From Symsagittifera roscoffensis (Eukaryota > Xenacoelomorpha > Acoela > Convolutidae), in contig NC_087068.1 in NCBI RefSeq assembly GCF_963678635.1, positions 54,840,467 through 54,904,466 of the forward strand: DNA of 64,000 bases, given 5' to 3'. A program made the position numbers and the translations under genes. Position 1 is the first letter of the stretch, and each line of letters starts with the position of its first letter. Below the pieces are notes generated by a model. That model had not been told where the DNA came from. It saw only the letters and a list, made by a program, of their open reading frames with translations, and searched no databases. Shown in pieces: positions 1 to 10,300 of the stretch.

Positions 1-1340
1 CGTTTCTGAGATGATCATTTTATAAATATGACAAAAATAATATACTATAAAAATTTTTGAGGTAAATTGATCCCTACCATACAAAAAAATTGGTCAATAA
101 TAGCTCCGCTATGGCCCAAAAGAAAACTTGTGGCTCTATCGGCATACTTCAAGTTTTAATTACACAGAAGGGATTTTTTGCGCATCGTTTTACTGTGATA
201 TGCGTTTCTAACTCTGACCAATAATTTGGTGCTAGAGGTTGAATGTTCTTCAGTTATCATCGCTGGATTGCAAACAGCGCGTGCTTTGAAGCTACTACGT
301 AAGCATTAAAGTCGAATATTAAACGCCCCATAATAGCCTTGAAAAATCTCTCTTTCAAACAAATTTTTACTTTTTGCAATTTTTTGCGGCTCAATTTGCG
401 GCGAGCTGAAGTTACGTCAACATGTGTGGAAACTATTTGCCTACCATAGATATTTTTATAGCAATTAATAACAATTCATTACAATTCAAAAGAAAGTTCA
501 TGTTCGCAAGGTCATTACATATTCAACTTACAATAGCGGAGAGGTTATTGATTCTTTATAAAATTCGTCGCTTTATACCAATATCTACTGCATATACACC
601 AAGCTACGAAAAATAATAAGTCAATTATGAAACTTCTGCTTGTTAAGTTTGATTATAAATAGGCGTAAGCGACTTTGATTTGCATGTTAAAGAAAGAAAA
701 ATCTGGAAAGATGAAAGACAATTGATCTTCACATGGTTTGTCATTGCCATAAAGGTCTTCAAAACACGATGGTAAATAACATGTATTTTTCAGCTGCTTT
801 TCAGCTGCTTTTGATTCAATGTTTTTGATGACCTTCGCAAGATATTTTGCTCGTCATCAGAACGGAGAAAACATTGAACAATTTTATCTTTTCAAAGCAC
901 ATCCTTGCATTTTAATTTACATATGAAGTGGTCATTATTTATTCAACGGCAAAAAAGGTAAAAAAAATTTGTTGTGTTTTGAAATCAATCGATTTAAAAA
1001 ATGCCATTTTACCACGACTAATGCGGAAAAAGTGGTACATGTTTTTAAATTCTAGTGTTAAGAATGTGTTAATTTCTTGCTAATTAGGCCCAGAAAAACG
1101 CTATTAGGCCCTATTATAACAAAACTTTCTGAAAACGGAAACGATTTTTGAAAAAATGCTCTTTCAAAAATTCAAGAAAAATTTTGAGTTTTAGAAAGCA
1201 TTGGTTTTTTTATCCGGTGATACGGTGTGGGGTCGCAACAATTTTAAATTTAACGCTTATTAAGAGCGACATGTTCTTTCTATAAACAAATGAATGTCCT
1301 AAAAGTTTCAAAGTTAGAGCAAAGTAGTTGGCCATTCAAT
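1..1340. other. AT-rich intergenic stretch, no gene seen
   Basis: No long open frame, domain or transposon terminus was recognised here. The only ATG frame of note (64 codons, 422-616 +) shows no motif and is probably chance. The text is AT-rich with homopolymer runs. Confidence 0.5.
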
Positions 1341-1702
1341 CAGGGGCGGATCTAGGATTTTCTCGAGGGGGGGGCGGATTTTCGAAAAATTTTCTAAAAT
1401 TTTGACGACCTTTTTTTTTTTTTTTAGGTCGACCAAATAGATTTTTTGAGCTCTCCTAAAGCATTGTTTTGCGCCTATTTTGGCAAAATTTTCTGCGCCG
1501 CAGGCAAATTTTTGAAAAAACAGTCAAAAAACCGTTTTTGGGCACTTTTTGAAAAATAAAAATTTTGACAAAAAAATTGCGTTTTTTTTGGCGCGCGCTC
1601 CCCCTCAAAGTTAGTATATATTGGCGCCAAGGCGCCTTTAGAAAAATTTTAGGGTCGGTCCGCCAAAAATGGATTTCTGAAAAAGTATCAAAGGGGGGAC
1701 TG
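1341..1702 (+). mobile_element. hAT-type MITE, copy with a deleted right end
   Basis: The left terminus is CAGGGGCGGATCTAGG, the signature shared by at least eight copies in this window. The body contains the family landmarks: a GGTCGACC-like stretch, the GAGCTCTCC segment, CTGCGCCGCAGG, GGCGCGCGCTCCCCCTCAAA and TTGGCGCCAAGGCGCC. The usual right end (GGGTCGGC...CTAAATCCGCC) is missing and only CTG remains at 1700-1702. The flanks share ATTCAAT (left flank ends CATTCAAT, right flank starts ATTCAATG), the remnant of an 8-bp target duplication. Non-autonomous, no coding capacity. Confidence 0.85.
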
Positions 1703-3131
1703 ATTCAATGATTTTTCAGTGGTTTGAAAACCTATGATGTTGAGCAGAGATTATTTTAAAAGAGCAAAAACTAATCGCTAAATTTTTGGCACAGCGTCTG
1801 TGTCAATATTTCTATAAATTGAAATTGTACAATAAGGGTCTAGCTAACTATTTTTCCCCAAATTTTGGATAAATGAAATAATTTTTGTATCCATGAAGCA
1901 TAAGAACGAAAATTGAAATGTTTCCCATTTATTTTTTCTAAATTAGTAACAAGACTGTGCTAGTTTCAATAGGCGACCTGCGCTAGTTGGCCAAAACTGG
2001 TGACAATAAAAATTCCAGACATAAAAAAAACTACTCAGACGATTGGATGAATTGTTTACGTTCCACAGTTTTTTTCAATATAAAGAAATTTTCGGAATAG
2101 TTTTTTTTTCATTTAAAGAAATTGCATGATTCTTCGTTGACTTATACTTTAACTTCTTGTTCTGAATTATTAATCAGGTTTGATTTCATGTATATACCAG
2201 TATATACGAAATTTTAGGGGATGGGGCGCGCCGAAAAAACGCTACTTTTGGTCAACATTTTCCAAAAAATGACCAAAAACTAGAGCAGAAAATTTTGGAA
2301 GTTTTTTGTCAAAGAGGTTCTTTGTTTTAAAAGAGCTCGGAAAAAAATTTGGATCTTCTTAACAATTACCCCCCTTTTAAGAAACGCATTTTCGACCAAT
2401 CAGATTGCAGTAAAATTAGAAGTCTCACTACAAAGCTCTAGCGCTAATTTACTGCTTTTATTAATAGGGGTGGCAATTACTAAGTAGGTACCAAAGAGAG
2501 GGCATTGTTAAGTAGATTCAAAAAATTTGGTCGAAATAACAAAAAAAGATCATCAAAGTTTCAAATTCAATTTTTATTGAAGAATTAGTCACTGGCCAAA
2601 ATCTAGAAAAAATTTTAAATTCAAAACAGGATTGTGAAAAATTTATCGAAATTGCTGAAAAAATTACTGATAAACAATAAAAGTGAACAATTTTGTCCAC
2701 TTGACCCCAAAACTCTTAGTAGATGGGCCAAAAATGGTTGTCGTACAATAGTTATCAAAAGGGTACTTTTTGAGTGGCGTTTTAGGGTACTTTTACTGCC
2801 AAATCCACAACTGCGGCAATCTTGTCCGTAGACTCAAATTTGCGAGTGTATATAATCTGCATATTAAAACTGAAACTAAACATATTATTGTCATCAAGAC
2901 AGGTAGACAAACAAGATAAAACGCGTAGGGGCAAAACCTGAAATTGAGGTGATATAAATTGCGTCTATTCTTGGAATAATTAGGGGTGACTAGAACTGAA
3001 AAGGAGCATCAAAGCGTAAAGTCGTAGATTACTTTGTTCTTTTAGTGTCGGTGACTCTGATTAATAGGCGCCTTATAGTTATGGTGTTAAGGTGATAGTC
3101 TACTACACATTAAAACGTGAGCATCAGTTAT
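1703..3131. other. Intergenic stretch with a decayed MITE fragment
   Basis: A diverged, reverse-orientation fragment of the CAGGGGCGGAT MITE family lies at about 2211-2372 (GGCGCGCC, GTCAACATTTTCC, AGAGCTCGG landmarks). The rest holds no gene or element I can recognise. Confidence 0.5.
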
Positions 3132-3371
3132 GGTATCCGGCAAATAAGACGACAGCTCTTAAGACGACAACCGTTTTTGAGAGACTTTAAGACGACCTTT
3201 CACAAACTTTTTCAGTTGTGTTTCTGAGAAATATGATCCGCGTAATGTCTAACTGTTCATTTTTAATGTATTTAACGCTCACTTGTCGTCTTAAATGTTA
3301 TATCGTTATAATGTCCTGTCGTCTTATTTACCTGTCGTCTTATTTACCTGTCGTCTTATTTACCTGGCATC
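3132..3371. mobile_element. Mutator-like MITE with 9-bp target duplication
   Basis: A 240-bp element has inverted ends: the left end reads GGTATCCGGCAAATAAGACG, and the right end is its imperfect reverse complement, ending GTCGTCTTATTTACCTGGCATC split over 3350-3371. It is flanked by the 9-bp direct repeat ATCAGTTAT (3123-3131 and 3372-3380). A 9-bp duplication is typical of Mutator-like elements. The right end carries three tandem copies of CTGTCGTCTTATTTAC. No coding capacity. Confidence 0.75.
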
Positions 3372-3430
3372 ATCAGTTATACTTAATACTTTAACTCATA
3401 ACATAACGAAAATTTCACTATGATTTTTTT

Positions 3431-3650
3431 ATATAAGGAAAGTCCGTCTTTTTATAATCAATTGGAAAAGGTTGTGCTACATTTATTTTTCAATTATTTT
3501 TATTTCAGTTATTTTTTAAATTCTTTTTAATATCAATTTTATATAAGGAAAGTCCGTCTTTTTATAATCAATTGGAAGAGGTTGTGCTACATTTATTTTT
3601 CAATTATTTTTATTTCAGTTATTTTTTAAATTGTTTTCAATATCAATTTT
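3431..3650. repeat. 110-bp tandem duplication
   Basis: Two adjacent copies of a 110-bp unit begin ATATAAGGAAAGTCCGTC at 3431 and 3541. They differ at only a few positions (for example GGAAAAGG against GGAAGAGG), so the duplication is fairly recent. A 107-codon frame reads through the second copy and its 3' flank but shows no domain. Confidence 0.85.
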
Positions 3651-3994
3651 ATGTCATTATTTTATATCATCATCTTATATTATACAATATTGTTGCCTTT
3701 ACCCAATTAAAGCTACCTGTTTTTCAACTTAAGTTCAAATGCGGGTTATTTAGTCTACATCCGTTTAATTACTTTGAGTATAACCCGTCCGTTTTGAGTA
3801 TAAGATCCGAAAATTTCATATCAGAGAATCTAACCGGACTAGATTTCCAGTTGTTCGAAGAAATAACGGAGATGATTTATGATTACTTCAGTTGATTTTA
3901 TTTTGCTCAACCCTCGAATGTTCCGAGGGGGACCATCCATTCATCCAAAAACTGAAAAGAGCAAAGGTTCATTTGCTCAAAAATTGCAGAAGTA

Positions 3995-4060
3995 ACAGCC
4001 GCAGTGGTGCTAGCGTGGTTAGCTTGCCAAAAGATAGTACGGGTTCTCGACAGGGGCTTT
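3995..4060 (+). repeat. tRNA-like fragment (possible SINE head)
   Basis: GTGGTGCTAGCGTGGTTAGC resembles a polymerase III A box, and GGGTTCTCGACAGGG some 30 nt later is a degenerate B box (consensus GGTTCGANNCC). The spacing is short and the fold poor, so this is at most a decayed tRNA-derived SINE piece rather than a tRNA gene. Confidence 0.3.
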
Positions 4061-4165
4061 CATAAATTATTTGGAAGCACACAATTAATTGCAATTTAGT
4101 AGTTATAGTATAAATTTATAAATGAATTAATTGCAGGTCTTCCAAATGAGTTCAAAGTTCAATTT

Positions 4166-4575
4166 TGAAACCTGATCTAAACTATATTTTATGATTGGAT
4201 AAATTAAATGTTTTACCAATGTAAAGTATTTAATATTAACCAATCATGATCCATCTAACTAACAACCCACTTATTTGTAAGTGCTGAAGTTACTTGTAAT
4301 TTCAGCACCAGAGAGATTTGAATTTAACTTAGAAATTAGTTGGACTCTCCCGAGCACTTCAGCAGCCGCAATAAACCAGTATACCCTAGATCTATTGAGC
4401 CTAGCAGAGACTAGTTAAACAACCTGAGACTAGATAGTATAAGAGTAAGATTAGGATCGGTATTAGACTAAGAAGTTGCACGAATCTATCCGGCCGAAAA
4501 TAAGATAGCGTGACGAGCAGACGGTGTACCCTATCCGAAATTACTCTATGAGTTATACACCCCAGTCATAACTCA
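4166..4575 (+). repeat. 5' LTR of the giant Gypsy element
   Basis: 410 bp, TGAAACC...ATAACTCA, identical by eye to the 3' copy. It contains a stem-loop (GTGCTGAA...TTCAGCAC, 4281-4308), a polyadenylation hexamer AATAAA at 4370-4375, and inverted TGATTGG/CCAATCA motifs in its first third. The U3/R/U5 limits cannot be fixed by sight. Confidence 0.95.
4281..4308 (+). promoter_or_regulatory. Stem-loop within the LTR
   Basis: GTGCTGAA pairs perfectly with TTCAGCAC 12 nt downstream, and flanking GTTA/TAAT bases could extend the stem. It recurs at 22736-22763 in the 3' LTR. It lies about 60 nt upstream of the AATAAA hexamer, so it could sit in R and act in polyadenylation or strand transfer; that role is inferred. 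Confidence 0.5.
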
Positions 4576-4577
4576 TC

Positions 4578-4600
4578 TGGTGCGACCATAAGTCTCGAAC
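4578..4600 (+). promoter_or_regulatory. Primer-binding site (tRNA 3' end)
   Basis: TGGTGCGACCATAAGTCTCG begins two bases after the 5' LTR, the usual Gypsy position. TGG complements the tRNA CCA end. The following bases, to CGAAC, complement a tRNA acceptor strand, T-stem and the TTCGA of a T-loop, with one base missing against ideal tRNA numbering. I could not assign the tRNA isotype from memory. Confidence 0.75.
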
Positions 4601-5827
4601 AAGACCTTACTAGATTAGAATTAACCAAAAATAGATTAGAAATTAGACAAAAACATTTACAAAATGTTATACGACAATAATTTAATTGAAATGTCTCTCC
4701 GACTCAATAGATCAGAGCCAATATTCCGAACCATAATAGAACTACCCGGAATTGGAAGAAGACCTCGAACCAAAGACGACATACGACAAAGTAGAAACTT
4801 GCCGTATAGTTATATGATAGTTCGGCAAAAGCCAGAACAAACTTTTATATTTCGAATACTACTTGCAATGAATTTAGATTTCCATTTGCAAACATAAAAC
4901 CTTGAAGTTACTCTTCAAAATCATTTAAGGCGCTAAACAAAATTAATATTATACAATAACGATTGATAAAAAGATCTAAGATCGTTTCCCTAAAACTCTG
5001 CAGTATTATACAAAACATGTTTGAAAAATATTTATTGGAAAACAAAAATAAAAATTAGTAGCATGACAATAAATGGTTAGTAATCATAAATCATCCTGTT
5101 GTTCCAGCTTCATCACCTAAAACATAACAGCAATCATCAACTCACTAATATCATAAAACACTAAATCTTTCCTTTACACACATTTAAAACTTTATTAAAA
5201 CTTAAATTCACTTAATTTTAAAACCAGATCATCAAGGCTTATCCTTGGATCTTAAATCATTTTCTACTTAATTAAATTTTAAATTTGATCATCAAGGCTT
5301 ATCCTTGGATCAAACAGAACAACTTTGTTCTCCCCCACCCACTTAATTAGTGTCTAACGACCTCAAACGTCGATTCACTACCCAACCCTTTCTAAAGACC
5401 CAAGACTAATAGAAATTTTTAAAACAAAACTAATCATTCAAATTAGGATAAACAGTGAAGAACTTCGGTTATTCATCCTTCACTTGACCCCCCCTCTTAC
5501 CAGACCCAGGATAAATCTTAGACTTAGTAAGTTTAAAATAGTATCTAACGAACTACTCGCGTTCTAATTATACCTGAACCTTGTGGATCGATTTACTATT
5601 CTCCAACCCTTGAACACAATCACTACCCCTAAGTAAGATTAAGTAAGTTAACACCTTAGCTTATACTAGTCACGAGAAAGTAAAAATCATTCTTCGGAAT
5701 CGATATACTTTTCTCTCCAACCCTGAACAAATAGACCCAGGTTAAGCTAACCAAAAAATCGTAAGAACTAACAGTTTAAGAAAATAGAAATCATTTAACA
5801 ACCTTTGCATCCGTCATTCTAAACCTT
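4601..5827 (+). other. Long leader with pseudo-repeats and donor-like sites
   Basis: A 1.2-kb leader precedes the first sizeable ORF. It holds a 77-codon frame (4664-4897) without recognisable features, a direct repeat ATCATCAAGGCTTATCCTTG (about 5227 and 5287), and three degenerate units near 5354-5410, 5500-5610 and 5690-5740. The units share a (T)CGAT..CT-CCAACCCTT segment and AGACCCA(A/G)G. Donor-like GTAAGT sites occur at 5527 and 5643, with GTAAGA at 5633. These could serve subgenomic splicing or a structured packaging/translation signal; both are inference. Confidence 0.5.
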
Positions 5828-6295
5828 ATGTCATTTAAAAACCTAGGAAATAAACAAACAATCATTTTACACAATTGTGAAATAGATAACAAAAAATACG
5901 ACCTTGTAATCACACCTCATACACAAACAGTTGGATACATTCGCACAAAACGACAAACACTAAAGAGGAAAATAATAACTAAACAAAGACAAATAACACG
6001 AAAAAGATTTTCAAAAAATCGAAACGCATTTTCAGAATCAGAAACCAACAGTTTAGACGAACTTTACAAATTAAAAGAATCAATAGATAAAAATTACCCA
6101 CAACACGATCAATTATATTTTTCTGACTCAGAAACAACTTCAAATTCATCACAAAGAGGAAAAAGAAGAATAAAAAAGCAGTATAAACACAAACCAGTAC
6201 ATTTATACAATTGGAATCAACCAATTCGACACATCAATAATTACATATTAACAGTCATCGAACGGAAAAATGAGTTCAACACACACCCCAGGTGA
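5828..6295 (+). CDS. Basic accessory ORF upstream of gag
   Basis: A 155-residue protein of no family I recognise. Residues about 40-75 and 115-130 are Lys/Arg-rich (KRQTLKRKIITKQRQITRKR and RGKRRIKKQ), separated by a Ser/Glu-rich acidic segment. There is no signal peptide or membrane segment. The composition suggests a nuclear or RNA-binding protein, but that is only composition. The frame overlaps the gag start by 26 nt (ATG at 6270, stop at 6293-6295), so gag could be reached by reinitiation or leaky scanning. An extra ORF between the 5' LTR and gag is unusual for Gypsy elements; plant Ogre elements have one in the same place. Same A-rich, G-poor codon use as the rest of the element, so it belongs to it. 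Confidence 0.7.
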   Translation: MSFKNLGNKQTIILHNCEIDNKKYDLVITPHTQTVGYIRTKRQTLKRKIITKQRQITRKRFSKNRNAFSESETNSLDELYKLKESIDKNYPQHDQLYFSDSETTSNSSQRGKRRIKKQYKHKPVHLYNWNQPIRHINNYILTVIERKNEFNTHPR

Positions 6296-6863
6296 CGAAA
6301 CTCCAGATGACGATGAAATCTTTCCTTTTATAGTAGATGCAGATACTGATAGAGGACAACACATATTTTGTCAAAATTTACTCGTAAATTTATTTGAACC
6401 CGGAATCAGTCCATGTAAAACAGAGTTCCCCGATGTAAAAATCAAAAGACAAATCATAGATCACTATCTAAAAGATATATGCAACATAACACAACAGTAT
6501 GGAATCTACTCCATAGAATTCACTTCCCCAAACCATAATAATAGAACATATACTATTCAAACAGACAATCTTGATTTAGAATTTTCAAAAGTTTTTTCAG
6601 AATATATAAAAAGCATCCAATACCATAACTCACAAAGAGCAAACTCCATTTTCACTAATGAAGTTTTCGCAATAATATATAGTTATATTTCGATATTAGA
6701 AAACGAAATCCCATTAACAAATGTCTCACCGACAGAAACATCTAAGCATTTGAAAGTACGACATGAAATTACACTACTCTCTAGTTATTTAAACATCATT
6801 AAAGAAAATTTCACGAAAGATGACGTTTCACAACATACCAAACACGATCTACAAAAAATTTAA
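6270..6863 (+). CDS. gag: N-terminal Gag segment ending at an in-frame TAA
   Basis: This 197-codon frame begins with an acidic stretch and continues with mixed helical sequence; no named domain is visible. It is in the same frame as the large gag-pol ORF that follows, separated from it only by TAA (6861-6863) and 176 open codons with no ATG. It is therefore probably the N-terminal part of Gag. Alternatives are a separate small protein released by a regulated stop, or a genuine polyprotein interrupted by a recent substitution. The context after the stop (GCA) is not one of the classic readthrough contexts I know. The start overlaps the preceding ORF. Confidence 0.65.
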   Translation: MSSTHTPGDETPDDDEIFPFIVDADTDRGQHIFCQNLLVNLFEPGISPCKTEFPDVKIKRQIIDHYLKDICNITQQYGIYSIEFTSPNHNNRTYTIQTDNLDLEFSKVFSEYIKSIQYHNSQRANSIFTNEVFAIIYSYISILENEIPLTNVSPTETSKHLKVRHEITLLSSYLNIIKENFTKDDVSQHTKHDLQKI

Positions 6864-7391
6864 GCATGGTTCATAATAGATTATTTCACACACAATATTG
6901 ATTTAATTGCACAAGCAAGAAAAAATTTTAGACCCCAAAATTCGAACGATGATACCGCTATCACAGAACAATCAGATTATGTTTGGGACCCCGAATGGTC
7001 TCATCCCGCATTTATAAGCTTTCCACAATCAATCTCAAGTCAAGCAATAGGTACAATATCTTACATAAGAGATTATGTAGGAGTAATACCATTAACAATT
7101 GATGCAACACCATTAAACTATAATACATTTCTACCCGATACACAAAATAATAGTTTAAACTCTACAGTCATACACAACGAAAACCTCAATGGAACTAGGA
7201 ATCTTACTCAACAAGATATCCAGACACCATCACACTTCATAAATGAAGAAATTGTACACACAACAACTACACAACAAAGTATTTCACCAATACGCCCAAA
7301 TTTAACAACACCAAGAAATACAAATCCTTCACAAACACAGGTAACCTTACAATCAACCGTTAAACCTTCGGTTGCCCCTAAATATTCACAT
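6864..7391 (+). other. Open gag frame lacking ATG between stop and next start
   Basis: All 176 codons are open in the frame shared with the flanking ORFs, and none is ATG. The encoded peptide is Thr/Asn/Gln/Pro-rich towards its end and merges smoothly into the Asn/Gln-rich start of the next ORF. This supports one ancestral reading frame from 6270 to 12584. Confidence 0.8.
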
Positions 7392-10300
7392 ATGGATTAC
7401 CAAACATACAGACCCATGACAATACCATCAAAAACACGCAAAACATTCACTAGAAACAACTTTGCAGACCATAATTATAATTATACACATCCATCAAAAA
7501 CAAATTATCAACCACAAAGGAATTTTAATCAATATACAAAACCTCGAAACTGGGATAACCCAACGGCCCAATATAATTCCAAAAATTTTCAATCAAATCC
7601 TCCACAGGATCGCAGTGAAAATTACCCATTTTTTCAACAAAATAAAAATAAAAAACAAACACCTTATCAAATGGATTATTTATCCTCAGATGACGATTTC
7701 TTACAACCAGATATATTTGCACCAAATACTCAAGAATATCGTAGACAAGGAATACAGAAAACACGTACAAATCATAGGAATTTTTCTCCACAACCAATAG
7801 ATGCACAACATCAACAACCAATTCAACAACAAAATCCAATTAATACACAATCTTTTCAACCAATTCAACAACAAAATCCAATGACTGCACACTCGTATCA
7901 ACCATCACAAATGCAAAATGAAATACCACTCCCATATTATCTTCAACAACATGAAATAACAAGAAACCAACTTTCAAATTTTTCTCAAATGCCAAATGCA
8001 GCAGAATCATTACAAATGACAATGAATCCATACCTAATGGGTGGATCATCGATAACATCAAACAAACCTTTAATGGTTTTCACAGGAACAGACCCTGAAT
8101 ACTCTGTAGAAGATTACTTAAATGCAGTAACAGCAAATTTGATTTTAAACATAGGACCTGAACCAATTAATACGCCACTACATCAAAACTGGATACATCG
8201 ACGCACAGCGTTGATACAAACAACCTTAGATGGCGCAGCCCAAAAATGGTTTTCAGTACTACCTCTAGAAATAAAATCAAACTGGAAAAGATTTACACAA
8301 GAATTTTCAAAAATGTTTGACTCTGAAAGAAACAAACAACAACAAAGAGTTTTATGTAATGAAATTCGCAGATTACCAAACGAAACCATCAAGCAAATAG
8401 CAGTACGAATCGAAACACTAGTTCGAAAAGCATATTCACTAAATACACATGACTATAAAAACACAAAGATGACAGAAATCTTAATGATGACCTTAACACC
8501 ACAATTAAGGAAAATAGCAATAAAAAAGAGAGCATCCCATCCTTCTTCAATTCGAGAACCCGATTTAGATTTTCGAAAACTAGTAGACAAACTAGAACAA
8601 GCAGAAATCACGATGAAACTAGAAGAAACGGAAAATCTGAAATTACAATACGTTAACAGAATTGAAACGACTCCCACTAATATTAATAATATACAGGAAT
8701 CAGAAACAGACCTCGTTGAAAAAATCACTGAAATACTCAATATTTACGAAAAGAACCCGAACTTTAAAGGCAAACCATCTTTCAAAAAATGGTGTAATTA
8801 TTGCCGACGATACGGACATAGTATTTCCGAATGTAAACAAAAACAGCAAGATAGTCAAAATAAACCTCAAAAATACAAAGAACCAAATAAATCATTCTAT
8901 CAATACATGAAAAAAGATCAAAATTTACCGAACAAAACAGTTCACAGCAACAACAGTTCAGGAAAACCACTCCCGAACAATACAAATTATACAAGAAATC
9001 AATCCCCATATAACTCAAGTTATAGAGGAAGATCACCAGAACGAAGAAACACGTATAATTCATCACAAAATCACTACAATAGACCAAATAGTAGAAATAA
9101 CTACTCCAGATCAAATTCAAATACACAACGATTTGTTTCTAGATCTAATTCCCAATCAAGAAATAACTACTATCCAAACAACCAATCACGAAATTCATCA
9201 TACAATAGGAATAGAAACTACTCCTATAATAGAAATAGAAGTTATTCAAACAACCGAAACCAGAATTACCCGAACAATCGATCAAGGAATAACTCATATA
9301 ATAGATCGAACTATAACAGACCAAACAATAATTACCAAAACAGATCGCGAAATAATTCACAAAATCGACACCCAAGTTATAATAATCGTTATAGAAATTA
9401 TTCCCAATCACCACACCGGAATAATAATAACTATAATAACTCTAATAATCGTCATAGAAGCAGTACACCTAAACATCAAAGACAAATCAATCAAGTACAA
9501 GCTAATCCAGAAACAACATCAGACCCCCCAGGTATTGATAACACAGTAACTGATACGTTACAACTCAATCAAATAAACTGTACATCATCAGATTCAGAAA
9601 GTGATACTGAAAACACTCTTTCTATCAATATGATAAAAGTCGAAAATGACTATGAATCTGTCATATATGAACAACCCTTTCCATCACATATATATGAAAA
9701 TCAATCAGAATTTCTTCAAAATTATTACACTACACCCATAAATTCCACATCAACGACGCAAGAAACAAACGAGATTAACACTACAGATCAAACCAATAAA
9801 AATACCAAAACAAAATGCTTGAATACAAACCATATTTATCAAAATATACAAAAAGAACAACCCAAAGAAAAAATTTGGACAATACCATTTCTCTTAGAAA
9901 GCCCAAGAAATAAAGAATTTCAACCACCAGACCTTGAAATAGATTTTTTAATTGATTCAGGAGCAGAATCAAACATAATAAACATTCCCACATGGAATGA
10001 AATAAAAACTTTACATCCAAAGCTAACACCTCTTGACACCTCCAGTAAGTTAGCAACAGCACAAGGATCAACATTGATAAACTACGGAAAAATCCAATTA
10101 TTTCTCCTCCCTACCAGAACAATGGAGCAAAGTAAAATTCTAAACAAGCCATTTAAACAAATATTCCATATCACTGATATTAAATATAATATCATTGGAA
10201 TACCATTTATTTCGAAGTATATACCAACAATTAACATCCTAAACAGTAAAATATTAATCAAAGATAAATATACAAAAACAAAAGAAACATCCCTAACATT

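Noticed and set aside
4664-4897. 77-codon ORF just after the primer-binding site
   Set aside because: No recognisable feature and in the untranslated leader; kept only as part of the leader description.
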